Assembly: GCA_937927435.1 (NCBI GenBank)
Contig: CALBDW010000188.1
Coordinates: 1-10,977, forward strand
Source of the DNA: an uncultured Bdellovibrionales bacterium
Lineage (GTDB): Bacteria > Bdellovibrionota > Bdellovibrionia > Bdellovibrionales > JAMPXM01
Direction of reading: 5' to 3'
DNA: 10,977 nucleotides
Of the stretch, positions 5,908 through 10,977 are shown one piece after another (the first letter of the stretch is position 1; the number at the start of each line of letters is the position of its first letter). A program made the translations under genes and the position numbers. The notes below the pieces were generated by a model. The model did no database searches. It was not told where the DNA came from and saw only the letters and a list, made by a program, of their open reading frames with translations.

Positions 5908-8055
5908 ATGAGCATCCAAGAAAGTATCCGCATCGTTCCCCGTGGTGAAATCGCGTTGGTCGAATTCGATTTGGTCGGGGAGAAGGTCAATAAGCTCTCA
6001 ACGCCGGTCATGACCCGCTTTAAGGAAGTGCTGGAGGAATTGAATCAGTCTTCCTATAAGGTCGCGATCTTGATTTCCCGCAAGCCGAACATCTTCATTG
6101 CGGGAGCCGATATCGAAGAAATCAAATCGATGAAGACGCGCGAGGCGTTCATGACGGCGCTCAAGGCCGCGCATGAAGTCTTTAATCTTATGGAAGACAT
6201 GAAGATGCCGCTGATTGCGGCGGTCAACGGCGCGTGCCTTGGTGGCGGATGCGAGTTGATCCTCGCCTGCGACCACCGCATAGCAAGCGACGACAGGTCG
6301 ACGAAAATCGGGCTCCCGGAAATCAAGCTCGGCATTATTCCGGGCTTCGGTGGTTGTGTGCGGTTGCCGCGAACGATCGGGCTCCAAGCTGCGCTCGACA
6401 TCATCGTGCAAGGCAAGGCGGTCGACGCCGCGAAAGCTTATCGTTTGGGCCTGGTCGACCAAGTCGTGCATCCATCGATCTTGGAAGAACAAGCGATCAA
6501 ATTGGCTGAAGACCTGATTAAGTTCGGTCGTCTCTCCAAGCGTCGGAAGGTTTTCCAACCGAAGGGGCTTACGGCGAAGTTCATGGAATCCGCTGTGGGC
6601 CGGGCGATCGTCTTTAATCAGGCGCGTAAGATGACCTTGAAGGCGACCGGCGGCCATTATCCGGCGCCGCTCAAGGCCCTCGACGTCATCCAGAAGACGT
6701 ATGGAATGAAGAACCGCGCGAAGGCGCTTGAAATCGAGATGAACGGCTTCTGCGACGTTGCGGTGACCGACGTGAGCAAGAACCTCATCAACGTTTTCTT
6801 CCTCATGGAAAGCGTGAAGAAGAAAACTGGGGTCTCAAGCGACGTCAAGCCCGCCGAGATCAAGAGCATCGGCGTTCTCGGGGCGGGCACGATGGGCGGT
6901 GGTATCGCGTATGTCGCCGCGGATAAGGGCATTGAAGTCCGTTTAAAGGACATCAATAACCAGGCTCTGGCGGTCGGCTTCGCGCACGCGCGCGATCTTT
7001 GGACCAAGCTTCTGAAGAGAAAGAAAATCACGTCCTATGAGTTCAACCAAAAGATGAACCGCATCAGCGGGGGGCTTGATTATTCCGGATTTGGGCAGCT
7101 GGATGTCGTGATCGAGGCCGTCGTCGAAGACATGGAGATTAAGAAGAAGGTGATCGCCGAAACGGCCGCTTACTGTAAACCGGATTGCGTGATCGCGACC
7201 AACACGTCCTCGCTTTCCGTGACTGAAATGGCCAAGGCGCATCCGCGGCCGGAAAACTTCCTTGGTATGCACTTCTTTAACCCTGTCCACCGTATGCCGC
7301 TTGTGGAAGTCATCCGCGGTGAAAAGACCGACGATCGCGCCGTGGCGACGATCTTCGAGCTTGCGAAGAAAATGGGCAAACTGCCGGTTGTCGTCCGCGA
7401 TGGGCCGGGCTTCCTCGTGAACCGGTTGCTCGTTCCGTACCTTATTGAAGCGGTTTGGTTGCTTGAGGATGGTATGTCGATTGAGACCGTGGACCGCATC
7501 TTCAAGCAAGAGTTCGGTATGCCGATGGGGCCCTTCACCCTGATGGATGAGATCGGTATCGACGTCTGCATCAAGGTTTCGAAGATCTTCCGCGAATCAC
7601 TCGGCGAGCGGATCATGATTCCGGAGGTTATGTCGAAACTGAAAGAGTCGGACCGCCTCGGTAAGAAGAACAGAAAAGGCTTCTACCTCTACGACGATAA
7701 AGGGAAGAGCCAGGGTGTCGACCCGTCGATTTACGCCGAGTTGGGTCTGGCCACGCCGACAAATAAACTGAGCTCAACTGAAGTCATCCGCCGCGGCATT
7801 TTCCCGATGATCAACGAGGCCGCTTTGGCGATGATCGAAGACCGCATCGTCGAAACCCCCGACGAGGTCGATTTGGCGATGATCACCGGTACAGGCTTCC
7901 CGCCGTTCCGCGGAGGACTTCTCCGTTACGCGGATACGATCGGGACGCAAGTGATCGCCGACGAACTCGAAGTGCTGGCGACGAAGTATGGTGTCCGCTT
8001 CAAGCCGTCGACGCCGTTGAAAAACATGGCGAAAACGAACCGCAAGTTCTACTGA
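5908..8055 (+). CDS. fadJ: Multifunctional fatty-acid oxidation subunit (enoyl-CoA hydratase / 3-hydroxyacyl-CoA dehydrogenase), FadJ-like
   Basis: Catalyses hydration of trans-2-enoyl-CoA and NAD-dependent oxidation of the L-3-hydroxyacyl-CoA, feeding the thiolase encoded just upstream. The 715 residues match E. coli FadJ (about 714). The N-terminal crotonase domain has the oxyanion-hole segment IAGADI (64-69), and two glutamates matching the catalytic pair of FadB: E116 in GACLGGGCEL and E138 in GLPEIKLGIIPGFGG. The dehydrogenase half starts with the Rossmann motif GAGTMG (325-330) and contains NTS (432-434). H455 in GMHFFNPVHRMPLVEVI is the catalytic histidine and E467 its partner. The C-terminal 3HCDH domain, duplicated in this family, includes GPGFLVNR (499-506) and, near the end, TGTGFPPFRGG. 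All key residues are present, so both activities are expected. GAGAGG inside the end of fadI, eight bases before the ATG, serves as ribosome binding site. It ends at a strong terminator. Confidence 0.95.
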   Translation: MSIQESIRIVPRGEIALVEFDLVGEKVNKLSTPVMTRFKEVLEELNQSSYKVAILISRKPNIFIAGADIEEIKSMKTREAFMTALKAAHEVFNLMEDMKMPLIAAVNGACLGGGCELILACDHRIASDDRSTKIGLPEIKLGIIPGFGGCVRLPRTIGLQAALDIIVQGKAVDAAKAYRLGLVDQVVHPSILEEQAIKLAEDLIKFGRLSKRRKVFQPKGLTAKFMESAVGRAIVFNQARKMTLKATGGHYPAPLKALDVIQKTYGMKNRAKALEIEMNGFCDVAVTDVSKNLINVFFLMESVKKKTGVSSDVKPAEIKSIGVLGAGTMGGGIAYVAADKGIEVRLKDINNQALAVGFAHARDLWTKLLKRKKITSYEFNQKMNRISGGLDYSGFGQLDVVIEAVVEDMEIKKKVIAETAAYCKPDCVIATNTSSLSVTEMAKAHPRPENFLGMHFFNPVHRMPLVEVIRGEKTDDRAVATIFELAKKMGKLPVVVRDGPGFLVNRLLVPYLIEAVWLLEDGMSIETVDRIFKQEFGMPMGPFTLMDEIGIDVCIKVSKIFRESLGERIMIPEVMSKLKESDRLGKKNRKGFYLYDDKGKSQGVDPSIYAELGLATPTNKLSSTEVIRRGIFPMINEAALAMIEDRIVETPDEVDLAMITGTGFPPFRGGLLRYADTIGTQVIADELEVLATKYGVRFKPSTPLKNMAKTNRKFY

Positions 8056-8080
8056 GAGTCCGGCAAACGGGCCGAAATAT

Positions 8081-8111
8081 AAAAAGGGAGCTTTTTTGAA
8101 GCTCCCTTTTT
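8081..8111. terminator. Strong bidirectional rho-independent terminator
   Basis: AAAAAGGGAGC (8081-8091) is perfectly complementary to GCTCCCTTTTT (8101-8111) around a nine-base loop. The A and T tracts give a T run at the end of the hairpin on both strands. It sits between the convergent fadJ (ends 8055) and lipoprotein gene (ends 8134), so it can stop transcripts from both sides. Confidence 0.92.
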
Positions 8112-8133
8112 ATTTCATAGGGCCGGGAAGGGC

Positions 8134-8796
8134 TTAGCACGCAAAGAACGAGCAGAGCGGAATCGAAAAGTCGCCTAAAGTTCCCGCGGCGCCCGGCCGG
8201 CTGCCGTCGTAAAGGACGTAGTTATCGTACTTGACGATGCCGGTGAAAAGTTGTCGTTGGATATCGATATAACCGGTCAGCTGGACCATCCCATAGCCGT
8301 CATAAAAGACGATTTGCGCGTAGTTCCCGGAGACTTGACCTTGCGCCGCTCGCAGTTGAATGGCCGGGAGTATCGGCACGTTCGACATATTGGGGATGTA
8401 GTCGCGCACCTGAATGATGATGTGACTGTCGTTTGCGATCGTTCCGCCAAAGCCGCTTGTGATCGAACCGTTCACAAGTCGGACTTGGCCGCCGAAGAAC
8501 ACGCCGGAGCCGTTTTCACCGGTCGCGCTGACGTAACCGATGTATTCGGGGCGGATGTCAGTGCTTAGAAGTCCTTTCACCGCTTCTTCGAACGCGTGTT
8601 GGTAAGAGGCGGATGAGTAAATTCGGCCAGGGAGATTGGATGTGTCAGGCTGGGCTTGGCCTTGGGTTCTGGGGCCAACCGCACGGACCACGACCGGAGA
8701 GCGGCTTTCCGGCGGCGAGCAGGCCGCGAGAAATCCGACCATGAGAGTCAGCAGCATTGCTGTCATTGCGTTAGCGGCGTTTTTTCCCTGTCCCAT
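8134..8796 (-). CDS. Predicted lipoprotein of unknown function
   Basis: I do not recognise a family. The 220-residue product starts with a lipoprotein signal peptide: a short polar start with one lysine, the hydrophobic stretch MTAMLLTLMVGFLAAC, and a lipobox LAAC with lipidated C26. A low-complexity linker follows (about 27-57: PPESRSP, Q/P/T-rich). The rest is rich in G, Y, V, I and N with alternating hydrophobic residues, suggesting a beta-rich fold. Aromatic patches include RIYSSASYQ and IVFYDGYGMVQLTGYIDI. It ends in LCSFFAC, two cysteines five positions apart at the very C-terminus (C215, C220). The residue after C26 is serine, not aspartate, so outer-membrane sorting is plausible by the E. 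coli rule. I chose the ATG at 8796, with AAAGGG seven bases upstream; the frame extends to 8976, but starting there would bury the signal peptide. It is transcribed alone, converging on fadJ. Confidence 0.82.
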   Translation of the reverse strand: MGQGKNAANAMTAMLLTLMVGFLAACSPPESRSPVVVRAVGPRTQGQAQPDTSNLPGRIYSSASYQHAFEEAVKGLLSTDIRPEYIGYVSATGENGSGVFFGGQVRLVNGSITSGFGGTIANDSHIIIQVRDYIPNMSNVPILPAIQLRAAQGQVSGNYAQIVFYDGYGMVQLTGYIDIQRQLFTGIVKYDNYVLYDGSRPGAAGTLGDFSIPLCSFFAC

Positions 8797-8866
8797 ATCA
8801 AAGCCCTTTCCTGTGACCACCCGGTTCCTTCCCGTCGCCGAATGGCTTTGAATACTCACGCTCATT

Positions 8867-8886
8867 GGTATCGCAAAAGCGATGCC
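8867..8886. repeat. Hairpin in the leader of the lipoprotein gene
   Basis: GGTATCGC (8867-8874) pairs with GCGATGCC (8879-8886), eight pairs with one G-T, around an AAAA loop (TTTT on the minus strand). A wider inverted repeat, CTCATTG (8861-8867) and CAATGAG (8901-8907), partly overlaps it. No T run follows, so it is not a terminator. If the lipoprotein transcript starts upstream, this would fold in its leader, about 70-90 bases before the ATG. Confidence 0.5.
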
Positions 8887-8968
8887 AGAAAGACGTCTCA
8901 CAATGAGGCATGGAAACGCCTGAGCCGATTTGATTTTCCGTGTTAGCGGGGGAAATTGGCGCGTTCGG

Positions 8969-8984
8969 TTTGACAATTGTCAAA
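8969..8984. promoter_or_regulatory. 16-bp perfect palindrome, likely operator, containing -35-like boxes on both strands
   Basis: TTTGACAATTGTCAAA is a perfect dyad lying between two divergent genes, 69 bases before the ATG at 9053 and about 170 before the ATG at 8796. It contains TTGACA on the plus strand (8970-8975) and on the minus strand (8978-8983). Bases at -10 distance are poor on both sides. The symmetry and length suit a dimeric regulator binding site; no identity can be assigned. Confidence 0.5.
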
Positions 8985-9052
8985 GGACTGGACAGCGCTG
9001 CGGGCATTTTTTGGTGGACACTGGGGCGACTCCTCGTTGTAATCGAAGCGCA

Positions 9053-10165
9053 ATGGATTTCACCCCATCTTCGTTTGCGTTTTACCGGCAGATGCTCGAC
9101 TGCGTGGTCGGCGGTGTTTCGGTTCTTGATACCGAACGCCTGAATATCCGTTCGCTTGCGGAGGCGCGGGAATTCGTGCGCGCTTACGGCTACGACATGG
9201 AAAATCCCGAAGACTTGGAGCAGCTATGGGCGACGCATCGCCGGGCGGTGAATCTTATTAAGGAACACCTCCTCGATCCCGGAGAGTCGATCCCCGAGGA
9301 GTTGGCCGAACCGTCGCAACTTAAGGATCTCTGCAACCTGCTCTTGATCGCGAGTTCCACGGAACCGGCCGAGCGGCATTTGCAGCGGTGGGCATGCGCC
9401 ATTTTGCGGGTGATGCACGTGTACGTGCATCTCAGAAACGACCTATTCAGCGCGTTCCGCGACGAAATCCAAGCTCAGATCTTTAAGCCCATCGAAGACG
9501 TCATCGTGCACGATGATGAATCGGGCATGGCGATTCTGGGACCTTCCGAAGCCGACGGCGGGATCGTTCTTCACAAATTCGAGGTGAAGCCGTTTAAAAC
9601 CACGGCGAGCGCTGTGATCAAATTGCTCGCAAGACCCGAAAAGGTCGCGCTCACTTTGCTCGACAAGCTGGGGTTGCGTTTCGTTACCCAAAACGTCTTC
9701 GACTCGTTCCGCGTGATTCGTTTCTTGGTCGACCGGCACATTATGAGTTATCCGCATATCATTCCTGACCAAAGCAACAACACGCTTTATCCGGTGAATC
9801 TCTTTATGGAGGTGATGGAGGATATCAAAGCCCTCCAAGAGCGGGGGGAGACGGTATCGCCCGAGCAAATCCAGAAATGGTTGAAGGAACGATTGGAGAA
9901 AGCAGGGGAGCGGGCGCAGTTTCTTGCTAAGGCAAACGAATTCTCTGATCCGGATTATCGCTTTATTAAATTCATCAACCGTAAGCTGATTACGGTCTCC
10001 GTAGGTCCCGAGGATGCGCAGCGCGTGTTCCGGTTCTTTTATCCGTTTGAAATCCAGATCATGGATCATGAGACCTATGTTCGGAATCTCTCCGGACCGT
10101 TGGCTCACGATGAATACAAAGCCCGGCAAAGAAAAAGAGCGCGTGAACGCGTCTTCCGCCAGTGA
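9053..10165 (+). CDS. TIGR04552-like uncharacterised protein with RelA/SpoT-synthetase-like motifs
   Basis: A 370-residue soluble protein. Its N-terminal half (GGVSVLDTERLNIRS at about 20-34, LRVMHVYVHLRND at 118-130) resembles, from memory, the uncharacterised TIGR04552-type family of Deltaproteobacteria; I could not check this. The middle and end show ordered landmarks of the RelA/SpoT nucleotidyltransferase fold. These are a basic K-T..S segment (KPFKTTASAVIK, 179-190), then DKLGLRFV (204-211; compare D-x-x-G-x-R), then FEIQIMD (332-338; compare E-x-Q-I-R-T), then G348, H352 and YK (355-356; compare G-x-A-x-H-x-x-Y-K). The arginine of the QIR motif is replaced by M337, and the NGYxSLH motif is not evident. 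No HD hydrolase motif is clear. I chose ATG 9053; its ribosome binding site is weak (GAAG). Upstream codons in frame read as non-homologous sequence. PlsC follows after 26 bases, suggesting co-transcription. Function unknown. Confidence 0.85.
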   Translation: MDFTPSSFAFYRQMLDCVVGGVSVLDTERLNIRSLAEAREFVRAYGYDMENPEDLEQLWATHRRAVNLIKEHLLDPGESIPEELAEPSQLKDLCNLLLIASSTEPAERHLQRWACAILRVMHVYVHLRNDLFSAFRDEIQAQIFKPIEDVIVHDDESGMAILGPSEADGGIVLHKFEVKPFKTTASAVIKLLARPEKVALTLLDKLGLRFVTQNVFDSFRVIRFLVDRHIMSYPHIIPDQSNNTLYPVNLFMEVMEDIKALQERGETVSPEQIQKWLKERLEKAGERAQFLAKANEFSDPDYRFIKFINRKLITVSVGPEDAQRVFRFFYPFEIQIMDHETYVRNLSGPLAHDEYKARQRKRARERVFRQ

Positions 10166-10191
10166 GCATCCGTTCGAAAGGTCTTTAGGCT

Positions 10192-10926
10192 GTGGTTTAT
10201 ACGCTGACGCTGCTTAGATCGATTATTGGTTCCGCGGTTCTTATTCCGTTCACGGTCGTCTACAGCATCGTATGCACGTTTATGGCTTTCATCGGGCTCC
10301 GCACCATCTGTTCGGCCATGATTTACCAATGGGCGACGGTTGTATTGGACGCTTACGGCATCCGAAGAGTTGTGAAGGGAGAAGAGCATCTTCCGGAAAA
10401 AGGTGGCGCCATTATCGTCTTCAATCATCAGAGCCTGTTCGACATCCCGATTTTGATGACGTCGACCCGTAAGCACATCCGTTTCGGAGCGAAAATCGAA
10501 CTCTTCCGTATTCCGTTCTTCGGCCAAGCTATGCGAGCGGTCGGGACGCTTCCGATCGCCCGAGACAATCGAGCGGAAGTGATGAGGATCTACAAGGAAG
10601 CTGAAGCAAAATTCAAAGAAGATATCATTTTCTGTCTGGCGCCCGAAGGAACCCGTCAGGATGAGCCGCGGATCGGTCGTTTTAAAAAAGGGCCTTTTAT
10701 TTTTGCGATGAACGCGGGCGTCCCTCTTGTGCCCGCCGTGATCAAAGGTGCGCATGACGTCTTGCCGAAAAAAAGCCTCAAAATCAACGTGGGCCGGTGG
10801 TCGCGGACGATCAGTCTTGAGTTTCTTCCTCCGGTTCCCACGACAGGCTTAGGGCCTGAGGACCTTGACCGGTTGGTCGAGCGGGTGCGTGCGATGATGG
10901 TGGAGGCCTACGAGCGCATGGGTTAA
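10192..10926 (+). CDS. plsC: 1-acyl-sn-glycerol-3-phosphate acyltransferase (PlsC family)
   Basis: Transfers an acyl chain to the sn-2 position of lysophosphatidic acid, giving phosphatidic acid for phospholipid synthesis, at the inner membrane. The 244-residue protein has an N-terminal hydrophobic region (about 7-35, one or two membrane-entering helices). The acyltransferase motifs follow: NHQSLFD with the H79-x4-D84 catalytic pair, GAKIELFRIPFFG (99-111, motif II), PEGTR (151-155, motif III) and VPLVPAVI (177-184, motif IV). Length matches E. coli PlsC (245). The GTG at 10192 is the only start that keeps the membrane segment; no strong Shine-Dalgarno sequence precedes it, which suggests translation partly coupled to the upstream gene, whose stop is 26 bases away. 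A related acyltransferase with a different lysolipid acceptor cannot be excluded from sequence, so the symbol is a family-level assignment. Confidence 0.92.
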   Translation: MVYTLTLLRSIIGSAVLIPFTVVYSIVCTFMAFIGLRTICSAMIYQWATVVLDAYGIRRVVKGEEHLPEKGGAIIVFNHQSLFDIPILMTSTRKHIRFGAKIELFRIPFFGQAMRAVGTLPIARDNRAEVMRIYKEAEAKFKEDIIFCLAPEGTRQDEPRIGRFKKGPFIFAMNAGVPLVPAVIKGAHDVLPKKSLKINVGRWSRTISLEFLPPVPTTGLGPEDLDRLVERVRAMMVEAYERMG

Positions 10927-10977
10927 CCGGGGCTACCATTGGAACTCCTCTTGCTATCTCTAGGCAGGGATTTCAGA
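10927..10977. other. Right-edge sequence without assignable features
   Basis: The 51 bases after the plsC stop show no clear terminator hairpin with a T run, no start codon with a ribosome binding site, and no recognisable RNA gene. The next gene is outside the window. Confidence 0.6.

Larger units (their letters stand above)
8797..9052. other. Divergent intergenic region between the lipoprotein gene and the TIGR04552-like gene
   Basis: These 256 bases hold no convincing gene. They contain a stable hairpin and a 16-bp perfect palindrome, listed separately. TTGACA boxes exist in the palindrome on both strands, but I see no good -10 box at the right distance for either direction. The promoters are therefore unresolved and may use another sigma factor or an activator. 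Confidence 0.6.

Noticed and set aside
5998..6657. 219-residue minus-strand frame opposite the FadJ crotonase domain
   Set aside because: Antisense shadow; the sense strand encodes an intact crotonase domain with both catalytic glutamates.
8797..8976. N-terminal extension of the lipoprotein frame (60 extra residues)
   Set aside because: It would place the signal peptide and lipobox internally; the ATG at 8796 has a good ribosome binding site.
8930..9052. N-terminal extension of the TIGR04552-like protein from a TTG at 8930
   Set aside because: The 41 added residues are arginine/cysteine-rich, unlike the rest, lack a ribosome binding site, and overlap the 16-bp palindrome in the intergenic region.
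10105..10755. 216-residue minus-strand frame opposite plsC
   Set aside because: Antisense shadow rich in R, H, N and D; the plus strand contains complete PlsC motifs.

Overview
The window is ordinary-looking bacterial chromosome of moderately high GC content, densely coded, with no mobile element, CRISPR array, rRNA or tRNA that I can see. The genes recognised are HflX GTPase, a large MaeB-type malic enzyme, a FadI/FadJ beta-oxidation pair, an exported lipoprotein, a protein resembling the uncharacterised TIGR04552-type family, and a PlsC acyltransferase. Together they suggest a Gram-negative, probably from the former Deltaproteobacteria (Bdellovibrio- or myxobacterium-like). That placement is inference from gene content and from memory of where the TIGR04552-type family occurs; no ribosomal marker is present.

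Layout from left to right: (1) the 3' end of a possible plus-strand gene runs in from the left edge (to 356) and converges on hflX (minus, 380-1753). (2) An intergenic region of about 150 bases holds a terminator hairpin for maeB and a good sigma70-like promoter for hflX. (3) maeB (minus, 1908-4205) is divergent from the fadI-fadJ operon (plus, 4552-8055). The 346-base region between them carries promoter candidates for both directions, a 12-bp perfect palindrome and a repeated AATCCC/GGGATT inverted repeat. (4) A strong bidirectional terminator (8081-8111) separates fadJ from a convergent lipoprotein gene (minus, 8134-8796). (5) A second divergent region contains a 16-bp perfect palindrome. 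It leads to a plus-strand pair: the TIGR04552-like gene (9053-10165) and a PlsC-type lysophosphatidate acyltransferase (10192-10926), 26 bases apart. The last 51 bases show nothing I can assign.

Functionally, the centre is carbon and fatty-acid metabolism. FadI and FadJ shorten acyl-CoAs and release acetyl-CoA and NADH. The divergently transcribed malic enzyme turns malate into pyruvate plus reduced cofactor, and it carries a C-terminal phosphotransacetylase-like domain that in this family senses acetyl-CoA. Sharing one regulatory region would make sense for growth on fatty acids. PlsC, at the far end, works in the opposite direction, using acyl groups for phospholipid synthesis.

The most interesting observation is that the TIGR04552-like protein shows, in order, several landmarks of the RelA/SpoT (p)ppGpp synthetase fold, while missing others. 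It may be a divergent nucleotidyltransferase of that superfamily. This is a motif-level inference and needs profile and structure comparison.
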